Shown here: in pieces, positions 50,493 through 61,165 of the stretch
Numbering within the stretch: position 1 is the first letter of the stretch
How the letters are laid out: each line of letters begins with the position of its first letter
NCBI GenBank assembly: GCA_024036415.1
Contig: JAMWET010001196.1
Coordinates: 395,001-459,000, forward strand
From: Prochilodus magdalenae
Lineage: Eukaryota; Chordata; Actinopteri; Characiformes; Prochilodontidae
Reading direction: 5' to 3'
Length of the DNA stretch: 64,000 nt
Made by a program: the position numbers and the translations under genes
Notes under the pieces: generated by a model
Told to the model about the DNA's origin: nothing
Database searches by the model: none
What the model saw: only the letters and a program-made list of their open reading frames with translations

Positions 50493-51012
50493 CGGCAAGG
50501 CTGCCAGGTCTCTGTAGAGTAGCTGTAGCGTACAGGTCGTGGGAAATCTTGTACTGCTCCGAGGAATGCACCAGCCGCTTGGGGGGTGAGAGCGTGGCGT
50601 AGCTGCCTACACTGAGCTGGTGGTGGAGAGGAGAGGCGTTGTTGGGCGGGGACGCCAGGCGCAGGGGCGAGCCAGAGGCTGAGCCCCCAGTGCCCGCTGC
50701 GTTTATGGGTGAGCTGCTGCTGTAGGACTTGGCGAGCCGGCCAGGAGAAGGCTTGGGCGAGGCGGAAGATGAAGAGGACGGCAGGCGCTGGAGCTTGGTG
50801 GGCGAGCCTGCAGTGGCTGCGGCGGGCTGCATGGAGCTCAGGGGAGAGCTGACACGCGGGCCAGGCAGCGTGGAGCTGGAATAATAGAGGCCCGGGCCCG
50901 GGCCTGGACAGGACTGCTGCTGAGGTTCGGAAAGGTGGTGCAGGACGCTGCCATGGCTCTGGGGCTGAGCCGGGTCGCCCGCGGCCAGCAGCGCAGCGCG
51001 GCTGGATGTCAC
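50493..51012 (-). CDS. ctnnd2: delta-catenin (ctnnd2), large Ser/Pro-rich exon C
   Basis: This is the largest ctnnd2 exon here: 520 nt, 173 codons plus one base, starting in phase 0 and ending in phase 1. Seen: the acceptor is ...TTGTTGCAG before GTGACATCC, and the donor is CTTGCCG then GTGAGC. Landmarks in order are [56 protein letters not shown] and [14 protein letters not shown]. Known: the same blocks, in this order, lie in the disordered region of CTNND2 upstream of the armadillo repeats. The long polyproline run I recall from the mammalian protein is replaced by a short Gln/Pro/Gly stretch. The exon looks strikingly GC-rich against AT-rich introns. Two overlapping minus-strand ORFs run through the splice sites and are not separate genes. 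Confidence 0.96.
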
Positions 51013-51194
51013 CTGCAACAACAAGTTTGGTTAGTGGTAGAGCCCTGAACTGACCCAGGTGCTTAATCAAGTACAAGACCAGCAACATATTTCAAAAATA
51101 TTGGGAAATATGGGGAAATGAGAGGCTACTATGGTGGCATGGTGGTGAGGTGTAGAGCTCATCAATGTACAAGTCTTGTTGGCTGCGGCTGACA

Positions 51195-51290
51195 TCACAG
51201 ACACTGAAAACAGCCCCAGAACAGGTCCCTGAGGTACTCCAAAGCAAACTACTTCTCTACTGAGCAAGCATTTTCCACCAATTCATCCAA
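51195..51290 (-). pseudogene. scrap of LINE reverse transcriptase
   Basis: The minus strand reads VCFGVPQGPVLGLFSVSV, which resembles the GVPQGSVLGPLLFS motif (RT domain 4) of L2/CR1-type LINEs. Similarity is lost after about 20 codons. It is short and I hold it loosely. Confidence 0.45.
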
Positions 51291-52812
51291 TGTGAGGATT
51301 TACTACAAGCCAAACAGTAAACTTAGTGTCATGAATGGCAAAGCCCCTGGGAATTGGGGGGGGGGCACAATAATAAAAAATATTTGCTTAAACAATAGTT
51401 CCAAACAAAGACCGCACAGCAGATTTCAGCTCACCTTTCTTTAAGCTAGTGTAGTACATACTTAGAGGACCATATGCTGCGATTCCTTATGGGATTGCAC
51501 ACCTTATGGCACTGACAGTAATAACGCATATTTTTTCAAAACAGGGTAACCATGCACAGATACAATATGACATGTTAAAGCTGGCCCCTTGCCAGCAGTT
51601 TAGCATTACGCTTCAGCGTATGAAAAAACATCCTCTTATAAGATTTCATAATCAGCACAGCGATGCCGGGTGGATTATAATAAAGCATTGGTTCCACTAC
51701 TATTCATTATGGGGGAAGCCATGAAACCTGATTAAACAGGCATTAAAACAGACATCATTATTTTAGGGGTGAAAAGGAAAAGTCGTCTGAGGTTTACGTG
51801 CTGCCGCAGGAACACAGGGAGCTTGCTTCATGGCATCATGGTGAGCCTTGTGAGGAAGGACACTCAAATACTTCCTGACAGGCGGGGAAGTATGAATTGG
51901 AGGCGCTTGAAGACGAGGAGAGGGTGACTGTGCAGAGACAGAACTGGTGATGCAGAAAGACACGGGGCCAAATCCTGCGCTTTGTGGCTCTAACATTGCT
52001 CCCCTCGGGCTGGACACACACAAATGCGAGTGAGAATTTGCCACTCTGGAAAACAGCCTCGAGTCGGAGTAGCCAGCCCAGTCCATAAAGAAGCACCACA
52101 TAAGCAAATAGTAGTAGAACGCAGGTGCTGGAGGTAGGGGTGCTATGCAAATGTGAACCAAAGCTGTACATATGCAGTATGCAAACGGGAAACAAACTTT
52201 CCTTTCTCTCCTTTTCACTCTCTCCACCTCTCTCGCTCACACCGTTTCCCCTGCTCTCAGCTGAATCCCAGCATGGAGACGAAGAAGACGACGCTGCTTG
52301 AAGGAATTGTTACAGGTGCCAGATGTGGATGAATTATTTAAGGAACAAGAGGTTCGCGGCGTTATAAATATCCAAGCAGAAAGAGCACCTAACTGATGCA
52401 TTATGTTACATAAAGCTATCCTGAAGTAGCCTAGTCCTCTTCAGGCTGTATCCCGCAGAATCGACCTGACAGGCTAAAACACGACGCCAACGAGCCAGAT
52501 AAAACTTGCACAATGCAGAGACAGCGAGAGAGAGAGACACACTAAGAGAGACTGACAAAAAGGCCTATATGAGAAAATCTAAATAAGGAATTGTCCTCAA
52601 TTCATTCTCCAAACTAACACTCTGATGTAGCACCATGCGCTCTCCGATCCATAGATGGAAATTGAGCTACAATGTTTAAGGTATTGCTTTAGTGATGTCA
52701 CTGAAATATATCTGTCAGTTTAGCCCCTCTCTGATCATATTCAAATTATTCAGGTGTGTTCCAGCCTGGACCAAACCTGTGCAGACCTTTTGGTCCTCCC
52801 GTTGTCCACTTG

Positions 52813-53034
52813 CATTACATTACATTAACGGTATTTATCTGACGCTCTTATTCAGAGCGACTTACAAGGTTAATCATATTACAGGTGGGCCAGTGTAGTG
52901 TTAGGAGTCTGGCCCATGGACTCTTATTGGTGTAGCACAGCGTAGTCACTCAGCCTGGGATTCGAACCCCAGTCTCCCACGTGTGGTGGTAGCTACTTGG
53001 CGGGTAGTGGTGTTATCCGCTGAGCTACACCAAA
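52813..53034 (-). repeat. tRNA-derived SINE, type 1
   Basis: The minus strand starts TTGGTGTAGCTCAGCGGATA, has the B box GGTTCGAATCCC, and ends with TCGCTCTGAATAAGAGCG, an L2-type hairpin with one change. It lies in the intron between exons D and C, in the sense orientation of ctnnd2. Confidence 0.88.
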
Positions 53035-53825
53035 CACATGCATCATTTGTGTTTTAAAACAATAACAACTGTAAACTTCTATCTTCAATGCTCTCCTTTT
53101 CTCTGAAAGCTCTTTTCATTACTGTACATCTAACACTCGTAGCTAAAAGTGCTCTGAAATACAGACCAACGCATTCCTTATAACTTCAACACAAATGGGC
53201 GGAGCTAAACTGTTGTACACTGAAGACATATGTTAAGGTTTTTCATTTTTACAACATCACAAAAACAACGACAAATTCTAAAGCAGCTTGATTTAGTATG
53301 TATTAAATGTAGGGACTGTGGTACGATCTAAAACTTTAGCAATGTTTACATACAGTTTTAACACTTTTATAAAATAAAATAAAATAAAATAGGAAAATAG
53401 GCACAATATGGAAAACTACTTTCAGAAAGAGGTGAGATAATCAGTGTGTAAAAACGAATGATGTCTATAATTGGTACATAAAACCATGCACCTTCAAAGT
53501 GGACCACACGGAAACAATTGCAGTACGAAGTCAGTTCTAGAATATGAGCCATTTGACATTGGATGGTGTAACAGTATTCAACATGCAGAGAAGAAAAATC
53601 AGTCTGGCGCAGAAAAAGTTTCTCTTTGATCTCATTCCTCCCCCATTACTTACTGAGAAATTCGATCTGTTTAGAATGCGAGTGGTGCCACAGGAAATGA
53701 ACGTCTTTGTCGAGCAATATCACCCCCTTGACTCTCGCACAAACAAGACAAGAAGAGAAAGGATGCCGGGCATCTTTCATTAAAAGCACCGCTCTGAGCC
53801 GCCAAAGAGAAAGACGTGCATTCAT

Positions 53826-54009
53826 TCAAAGGCTGAAAGAGAGAGCAAGAGGAGGCAGAGAGAGAGAGAGCGCGAGAGAGAGAGAGAGGGAGGAAAAAAA
53901 GCGCAAGAGTGAGAACGCGTGAAGCTCCACCTTTGCTAATCGACCACCACCTCTGTCAACTTCAAGCAGCGAATAAGGAATGCACAAAAAAAAAAAAAAA
54001 AAAAAAAAA
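53826..54009. repeat. GA-rich tract and poly-A run
   Basis: A purine-rich GAGAGA tract occupies about 53836-53895, and 24 consecutive A occupy about 53986-54009. The ORFs crossing them are low-complexity. Confidence 0.9.
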
Positions 54010-54734
54010 TTGGAGCACTCCACTTAATTAGTGGCAAACATGGAAAAATTTTCATTACAAGAAATGCGTGCCCCTAAACAGAAACAGTATCTTTTAATGA
54101 ATGTTTCTAGCTGGTAGCAGGTACGCCAGACATGGGCTTGTGCAAAGGAATTGAAACACGAGCGAGGAACGGCCCTGCAGGGCTCCTCATAATTGGAGTC
54201 TCATCAGCAGGGCAGGAATTAACTCCCCTGCCACTGTATGACAAAGTTTGAAGTTGTACGTCTATCCCATGGCTGGGGAAAAAAAACAAGCTCCTACTGA
54301 AAATAGAAAGACCTCGACTACAACACCTCTCTCTAGTCACAGCGTATATCAGCTGCACTGGTGCTGTAGGCTGATTGCAGTACAGTGGTGGTTAAAGCTG
54401 CAGTCGCTGAGCGGAGTGCAGCAGAAAGTGAAGGGAGACTTATAGAAGCTTGCATTAGTGCACTCTACCACTAGCACTTAAGGACGTCGCGGCAAGAGGA
54501 GAGAAAGAGACGATGAAGGAGAGGAGCAAGATGTAATGTAGAGAATAAGAGGCAAATGTGCTGTAAGAGAAGTCCCCTCAGTTGTTTCCACACTCATCAA
54601 TCTCGACATCTATATAAAGATCACTTTAATGCAGCCTGTGAGCTATTTCTGGACATGGGAGGAAGACAGAAGAGATGGAATAATACAGAGGATAGAACGA
54701 GAGGACGGGAAAGAAGCTGTAGTGGTGGGCTGAC

Positions 54735-54931
54735 CTGGTTGTAGGTGTGGACGGCTCCTCCCGGCTGACCGCTGGACCGCACCGGAGGCTGCGGAGGCTG
54801 GTTCTGGGGAGAGGCCGAAGACGAAGAGCCGTCGTTCAGGGCCAGGGGCTGGTTGCTATGGTAGCCGGCGGAGTACTGAAAGGAGCCCTCCGGGTTGGAG
54901 CCGAGCTGCAGCGAGCTCTGAGAGAGCAGTC
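54735..54931 (-). CDS. ctnnd2: delta-catenin (ctnnd2), internal exon D
   Basis: This is an internal coding exon of delta-catenin, a p120-family armadillo protein that binds the juxtamembrane part of classical cadherins at adherens junctions and synapses. Seen: the acceptor reads ...GCGCGCAG before GACTGCTC, and the donor is ...AACCAG then GTCAGC. The 197 nt are two bases completing a Gly codon plus 65 codons, ending in phase 0. The peptide starts GLLSQSSLQL and contains PEGSFQY and YHSNQ. It continues Ser/Pro/Gln-rich and ends HTYNQ. Known: vertebrate CTNND2 has SLLSQSALQL, PEGSFQY and YHSNQ near residue 150, after the N-terminal coiled coil. Odd: the acceptor tract is a long CT microsatellite and the donor (GTCAGC) is not ideal. 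The a or b teleost paralogue cannot be told from this. Confidence 0.93.
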
Positions 54932-55012
54932 CTGCGCGCAGGGTGAGGGTGGGAGAGAGGGGGAGAGAGGGGGAGAGAGAGAGAGAGAGAGAGAGAGGGG
55001 GAGTGAGAGAGA
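54932..55012 (-). promoter_or_regulatory. ctnnd2: splice acceptor tract of exon D built from a (CT)n microsatellite
   Basis: On the minus strand the region upstream of exon D is CTCTCT and CCCCCTCTCT repeats running to CACCCTGCGCGCAG. It works as an unusually long polypyrimidine tract. Such repeats change length easily, so the acceptor could vary between individuals. Confidence 0.8.
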
Positions 55013-55419
55013 GCACTTTCAGCAAGGCAGAGCGATGCAAAGCCTCAGCTAGGCAGAACCAGCATACATAATTTATTAGAATGGGAGGAGTGAAATAGTG
55101 ATGGGGGTGAAGCGGGGTGTAGCAAAAAGAAAGAGTAACTGAGAGCAATGGGAAAAGGGAGGGGTGGAGTGGGGAAAAAAAAAAAAGACAGGTGAGTAGA
55201 AAAAAATCTGAATCAAGAACGTACGGACAAAGTACTACTTCATCATAATCACCATCACGGTCATCGCACAAACGACCAAAGCACTGTGTAACATGCTCCA
55301 CTCCATACAAAAGCATCTCAGGCATATTCATACAGGCGAAGTTCACATTATAGTGAAAGTACAACATATAGACAAAAGCATGTAGATGCTTATTCATGAT
55401 AAGTGTACAATATGAAGCA

Positions 55420-56810
55420 CATGCCATCTCCACAGACAAGCAATGGTCACAACAAAACGGCCTGTACTGAAGAGCTCAGTGACCTTAAACATGGCACTGT
55501 CATGGGATGTCACCTTTACCACAAGTCAGTTCATCAAATTTTAAATCAAATAGAGAAAAATGATTTAGATGTCAAGGGGACAACAGACAGGAAAAACTAC
55601 CATCCTCTTCTGGTAGACACCAGATAGCACCACACATGGACAATAAGGTATTACATGAATATACAATATTAAATACAGAGGATAAAAGAGAGTATTTAGC
55701 TTAACCAAAGATAACTGAAGACTAATATTAGAGGAAATGGTCAAACAACAAGTCATACATTTCTCCCCTGCTAGATGCGCCCCAGTCAACTGTAAGTGCT
55801 ATAATGGTGAAACAGAAGCATCTCGGAACACCACCGGCTCAGCTACAAAGCGGTAGACCACACAGATTCAGAGGGTGGCGCTGCCGAGTACTGAAGAATC
55901 ATTCACTACAGAGCTCAAAACAGCATTAGCAATAGAACTGTGTGTCAGTCGTTTCACAAAACGGACCTCCCAGCAGCTGTGCACAAACCTAATCACACTG
56001 TACAATGCCTAGTCATGGCTGGAGTTGTGTAAATCAGCCAGATAAATCCGTCATTGGTGGGCACCAAAGGAACACCACCTACTGGAATGCAAGGTGTCAC
56101 CAGTATCAGGTCTGATGGAAGAGGGATAAGGGTCTGGGGCCACTTGGTTCTACTGAAGATGTAACGTTACAGCATACAAGCCATGGAAACAGGTTCCCTG
56201 GACTAATAGATAGATAGATACTTTATTGATCCCAGAGGGAAATTCAAGAAATGTTGCCGTGACCTGGATTTGAACCGGGGTTGCTGCGGCCACAACGCAG
56301 AATATTAACCACCATACGATCACGGCTCGCCACTGGCCCTGTGTTTTTTTTGTTTTTTTTTTGGATAATGAACGCACCTCACTATCTGACAGTCTGAGTT
56401 TGCTGAATGCTAGCACAGCGCAGTAAAGTGAAGACACTACCAGTAAAGTCTGATGAAGGACTGATGATGGTCTAGACAAGGACCCAGGAGACTTTAGACA
56501 ATTACATGCTTCCAATTTTATGACAGCAGTGTGGGGGAAACCCTTTCCTGTTCTCCTGTGCACAAAGAAAGCCCCATAAGGACATGGTGCGACAGGTTTG
56601 GTGTGGAGGAACTCCAGTGGCCAGTACAGAGCCCTGACCTCAACCCCACTGAACACCTCTGCCATGGAATGAAGCACTAAATCCAAGCCAGGCCTTCTCC
56701 CTCAACATCAGTGCCTGACCACACAAACACTCTCTTGACTAAAAGGCACACTCAAGCTCTGCTAGTGAGTATTCCCAGATGAGTGGAGTATGTGTTATTT
56801 TTTTTTTGAT
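55420..56810 (+). pseudogene. Tc1-like transposon relic, interrupted by a retroposon
   Basis: The plus strand carries an N-terminal piece, ELSDLKHGTVMGCHLYHKSV (55470 region), a Tc1 helix-turn-helix start. The middle contains TTCACTACAGAGCTCAAAAC. The 3' part, near 56500-56760, matches a common fish Tc1 family at DNA level (GACAATTACATGCTTCCAAT; CAGAGCCCTGACCTCAACCC; ACATCAGTGCCTGACCACAC). Frames are destroyed. A tRNA-His-headed retroposon sits at 56200-56326. Confidence 0.75.
56200..56326 (-). repeat. tRNA-His-headed retroposon (tRNA fused to LINE tail)
   Basis: On the minus strand, 56326 down to 56255 is a 72-nt tRNA-His with anticodon GTG. It has a perfect 7-bp acceptor stem (GCCGTGA/TCACGGC), the anticodon arm CTGCGTTGTGGCCGCAG and a B box GGTTCAAATCC. 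Two CpG-to-CpA changes break one T-stem pair and alter the loop. It runs straight into TTCTTGAATTTCCCTCTGGG, ATCAATAAAG and (TATC)n, a fish LINE-type tail. It has no CCA at the junction. I take it as a simple SINE or tRNA retropseudogene rather than a working tRNA gene. Confidence 0.85.
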
Positions 56811-57180
56811 CCCCCAAAATTGTAAACTACACTGTGCATTGTAATTTAATGAACCTTTTACAAATGGTACCATATGACATTGAAGAACCATTTTAAGAAT
56901 GTAGCAGTGAATGCCTGAGCACTATTGATAACATATCCACTATAGAATAAGACAGATACAACAAAAACAGATACAACAAAAACATAGGCAATATTTTAAG
57001 GCATTTTACAAACTTGCTCTCTCTCATATCTGATATGAATGAGCATTTATTGATGCATTTTATCTTATAAAGGGAATCATTTCTGTTCCTTCATAAATCT
57101 ACAGGTTTCACTCCATAACACAGCAACATCCCTTGCATTCCTGCACGGCTCCATAGCAACCACTTGCATACCTGCACCGT

Positions 57181-57947
57181 ATCAGCCATAACGTTTAAAC
57201 CACCTCCTTGCCTCTACACTCATTTCAGATCAGCTCCAATTACTATATGCGTTTACTTTGTAGCTCTACAACCAAGACTCTAGTCTAGGTGTCACTGCTT
57301 ACTCTCTTAGCCCCCTTTACCCTGTTCTTTCATTTTCAGGATCGCGAAAAGAAGCACATCAGAGCAGGTACTGTATGGGTGGTGGATCATTCTCAGCAAC
57401 TCAGTGACACTGACATGGTGATGGTGTGTGTGTTGCACTACTATGACTATCAGATCAGGAGTTTTTACACACCACAGTATCACTGCTGGTGTAGTCCACC
57501 AGCCAATACCATACAGTCAACAGTGTCCTATGAGGAGCATCTTGTGGCCTCTGATGGAGTAAAGGGTAACTAAAACAATCTGTGCAGCAGCAGATGAGCT
57601 ATCGTCTCTGACTGTACATCTACAAGGTGGATCAGCAAGGTAGGAGTGTCTAATAGAGTGGACAGTGAGTGGACACAGTGTCTAAACACTCCAGATCTGA
57701 TCCACTCACCCCAGCACCACACACGCTAACACACCACCACCTCGTCAGGGTCACAGCAGTGCTGAGTATGACCCACCACCCACATATTACCTGCTCTGTG
57801 GTGGTCCTGTGTGGACTAACAAAGTATGCAGGTTATAGATGGACTACAGCCTGTAATACAGAACTACGGAGTGTTCCTATATGGTCACTGGAGCTGATAA
57901 AATGGATACTGAGTGTACATACAAGGGGTTTTAATGTTATGGCTGAT
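57181..57947. mobile_element. palindromic non-autonomous DNA transposon
   Basis: Ends are inverted: ATCAGCCATAACGTTTAAAC left and, as complement, GGGGTTTTAATGTTATGGCT on the right. Inner parts are also mirrored: GTGGTGGATCATTCTCAGCA pairs with GACCCACCACC further on, and CAGTGACACTGACATGGTG pairs with CACCTCGTCAGGGTCACAG. It is a very common fish repeat with no ORF of note. Target duplications are not clear. Confidence 0.72.
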
Positions 57948-58973
57948 CTGTGCATGTCATACATTCAGAGCTTCATTGTTGCATGAGATACCTGACCTTG
58001 GATCTCCTTTAAACAGCATGCAACAGCTTTTGCGGGTGAGCGTTTGGAAATTAAAGACTTCATAGCCGTGTGAACAAGACCAACCATAAAGGTAGAGCAC
58101 CAGGAGCTTGTATGCCTGCTCTGAACACACGTGCTAGATTGCATCAGCACTTCTTAATTTGTCAAGAGCCCCGTCAAAATTGATGGAGCTTTCAGCACGA
58201 ACATGTTTGGACTATCAGTCTCAATCAGGCAGATTAGCCTCACACTGAAACGCAACGTGAAAGCAATGACGGGTGCTTTTCTCCTTCTTCCTGCCGCGCC
58301 ATGGACGACGCCTCTGAAGGGTGCCTTGAGCTTGGACGCCCGTGTTTGTTTGAGAATAAATAAATAAATAAATAAAGTCAGCATGGGTTCCACGCCCATC
58401 ACGTTAATCCATGAAGCCTCTATCAGCTGGATGTATCAAGCTGCTCTGGGGAGATAATAAAATGGGCTCATTGTTGTGACCAGAAATGGCCCTGGTCTCT
58501 GCATCTCCTCTTCCATTGGTCTGCAATAGCAGGGTCAACAAATGAAACACAAGCTCCCTGCCCAGCATTGCAGGTTTTTTTTTTTCTAGACGCCAACAAG
58601 GTTATAATCCTAATCAAAGACAGGGCCATGTCTCTAGAGCTCATAATTGCACTGTAGACCTCACTGTTGTCAACATCAACTTGGTCACCTGCAAATCTTT
58701 ACATTGGTCACAACAGCATAATGGCTGACTTTCAAGGCATCTGGGGTCAAATTCACGAACGCAATACATCAAACATAACATTCCCATAAAGATCACTTTG
58801 CTTTAGCCAAGAAGCCAATTGTCAATGGTGCAGAGGGGCGCTTCTTCAAGCAATCTGATCCCATGAAATTGGCAGGATTTGTACATTTACATAAGGCTAT
58901 GTGACTGGACTGTGTGGCAGGTGAGGTAAAGCTCCGAGGTACAGGACAATCAACAGTGGAGGCTGAAGAAGTC

Positions 58974-59024
58974 GTCGCTCTGGATAAGAACGTCTGCTAA
59001 ATGCCTTAAATGTAAATGTAAATG
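58974..59024 (+). repeat. L2-type LINE tail fragment
   Basis: GTCGCTCTGGATAAGAACGT followed by CTGCTAAATGCCTTAAATG and repeated TAAATG is the same 3' tail as the L2 LINE at 2798-2847. It is a severely 5'-truncated insertion. Confidence 0.75.
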
Positions 59025-60109
59025 AGAGCAAATGAAATGCAGAAGGAGATGTGGCGTACTGAGGCTGTGGTTCCTCAAGCGCCCATGGCTAACATCGGAC
59101 AGGCAGGGATGGCTTTTTATGTCCTACAGTACTGTGGACTGGAATCAGGCATGGACTACTTCTACTTCATTTCATTTCTGGTCATAACATTATTACTTTA
59201 AGTACAGGTTATTTTTTATTGGAATATTTACATAGTAGAAAAACACGGGATTAGTGTGTTTAAGGTTTTTAGGTTGAATGAGACTCCTACCAACCAGGAA
59301 ACACCTGCTAGTTCACTAAAACTGCAACATTAGATGAACAGCGTTTTCATGTTTGGGAGATGTGTAGGAGAAGTTGGCTCAAGTGAATCAGAAAATGTAC
59401 CAAGAACTTTACGAACTTAGGTTTGAAAAAATATCCCTGCAGACTTCTTTGGAAAACTGAAAGTGAGTCTCCTAAAATAAATGCATGTTGTAAAACAAAC
59501 AAACAAACAAACAAAATGACAATATATTATATGCAGTCATCAAAGCATCTGTGTGCCGTCTCTAATACTAAGAAAATAAGTTGTATTTAATGGCCAGTTT
59601 AGTAGTAGTACTGTACATCATCAGGAACAGCCCTCTTAATGACATCAATCCATATAATCAATTAAATATTCCACTACAGTGAGAACGAAGAATAGCATAG
59701 CACCTCAGTGTCCTACGAAGTAAGTTACAGAAAAGCTGTGTTGTATCCTGCCACCCCATCTAACTGGTGGGTTTAGCTACTTTCTTGTACATCTATTGGT
59801 TCTAAACATCTGAGGGCTAAACGGCAAAAATACAGACTTGTAACATCCTTGGAAAAGCACTGCCAAGGGAAAGGGATGTTTTGGAAAACCCACCACAAAC
59901 CCAAGGTCACCCAAAGGCACAATGTCAGGAGGGGGGAAAAAGGAGGTTCTCAAACTATTCATCAGGACCCTACAGATGGCCAACATTTGTGCTCAGCTCC
60001 AAACGCTTAAGCATAGAGAAAAGACCTTGAGAACCAATCTGACAATCACTGCTCAGGAGTGACAAAACACCATTCAATGCCTTTCAGATAAACTGAGTGA
60101 TACAGCTCC

Positions 60110-60215
60110 ATCGAACACATTTGGGATGCGATGGAGTGATCATCTCTGAGATGAGCTGCACCTTCATTTGTGAATCAGACCACATCTACCAAACGTCACT
60201 AACCTCACAAATACC
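60110..60215 (+). pseudogene. possible Tc1-like transposase scrap
   Basis: TCCATCGAACACATTTGGGA and CCAAACGTCACTAACCTCAC resemble the region around PIEHLWDE of the Tc1 family relic at 55420-56810. The match is short and interrupted. Confidence 0.4.
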
Positions 60216-60514
60216 TCAATGATAAGACTGGGATGCTAATTATTCGTAGGACTCAGAAACATAAGTTCTATGTTTGTTATTGAACTTTTATGGCACTGAA
60301 CGTTCAACAGAGCTGAGGTTCTGCAGCATGCTGGGTTGATGTGTTTGATGTTAATGTGTTTATTGTGTGTTAAACTGTCTATGAAATTATCCTGGAAGAG
60401 GTGACCCTGACTTAAATAATGAAAAGAATAATAATCAACAGTATTGATCAATATTTGTTAATAAGTCTGTTTTAATTCAGCTAGTTTTATGGTTATGTTA
60501 TATGCTTTCGCTGT

Positions 60515-60715
60515 ATACATTTACGGCATTTAGCTGACGCTCTTATCCAGAGCGACTTACAAGGTTAATCAGATTACAGGTGGGCCAGTGTGGTGTTAGG
60601 AGTCTTGCCCAAGGACTCTTATAGTCACCCAGACCAGGATTCGAACCCCAGTCTCCCACATGTGGCAGTGGCTCTCTGGCAGGCAGTGGTGTTATCCGCT
60701 GAGCTACACCAACCA
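60515..60715 (-). repeat. tRNA-derived SINE, type 1, internally deleted
   Basis: It has the same head (TTGGTGTAGCTCAGCGGATA), B box (GGTTCGAATCC) and L2-type tail as the other copies. About 20 bases between the body and the B box (the TTGGTGTAGCACAG region on the plus strand) are deleted. Confidence 0.86.
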
Positions 60716-60989
60716 ACATGATGTATAACTTATCCTGCAGTTTTTGAGTTAACACCGTTCCAGCTGCAGATTGTCTGGTCTGATTGTGGGACTCGGGCTT
60801 GTGTGCAGCTTATTGATCTGATGCACACTTTCTACCTTACAATGGATTTATGTGGATTTTTCCCCCATTGTGAATAAATGGGACTGACAAACACATGCAC
60901 ATCTACTGGACGTCTGCTTGACCAACAGACACCGTTATGAATACGCTATCTCAGGGCAGACCCCACCCAAGCACAAATGTCGGTCCAAC

Positions 60990-61165
60990 CAGCACTCCAG
61001 TTGTCAAATCTCAGCAGCAACGTTCCAACATTTACTGGCAGGCCTTCCCAAAAGAGTAGAGGCTGCTACTGCAGCAAGGGGAATAGTAACTCTCTGCTAA
61101 CAGGAATTTCTGAAATAATGCATGACAAGTAGATTTCTGGATACTTTCAGACATATAGTGCATCC
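60990..61165 (+). pseudogene. Tc1-like transposon 3' end
   Basis: GGCAGGCCTTCCCAAAAGAG then TAGAGGCTGCTACTGCAGCA corresponds to the C-terminal LPRRVEAAIAA region of a fish Tc1 family. The element end follows (ACTTTCAGACATATAGTG). It may be the other half of the scrap at 60110-60215, split by the SINE and other DNA. Confidence 0.6.

Larger units (their letters stand above)
51013..54734 (-). other. ctnnd2: ctnnd2 intron between exons D and C
   Basis: This 3722-bp intron sits between a GT donor at 54733-54734 and an AG acceptor at 51013-51014, both read on the minus strand. It holds a short LINE reverse-transcriptase scrap, a SINE, a GA-rich tract and a 24-base poly-A run. Minus-strand ORFs at 51763-52240 overlap in two frames, match nothing I know and look like chance openings. 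I recognise nothing else in 51290-52810 or 53040-53820. Confidence 0.9.

Noticed and set aside
50356..51088. 222- and 199-codon minus-strand ORFs over exon C
   Set aside because: One is exon C extended into intron on both sides; the other is a shifted frame of the same GC-rich exon.
54621..55439. 272-codon minus-strand ORF over exon D
   Set aside because: Only 54735-54931 matches delta-catenin. The rest reads through intron and a CT repeat translated as Leu/Ser/Pro.
56255..56326. Functional tRNA-His gene
   Set aside because: It has a T-stem mismatch and an altered loop, no visible terminator, and is directly fused to a LINE tail, so a retroposon is more likely.
56150..56686. 178-codon minus-strand ORF
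   Set aside because: It is antisense to a Tc1 relic and crosses the inserted tRNA-His retroposon.
25982..60715. tRNA genes suggested by B-box sequences
   Set aside because: They are heads of SINEs with L2-type tails and do not fold as complete tRNAs.
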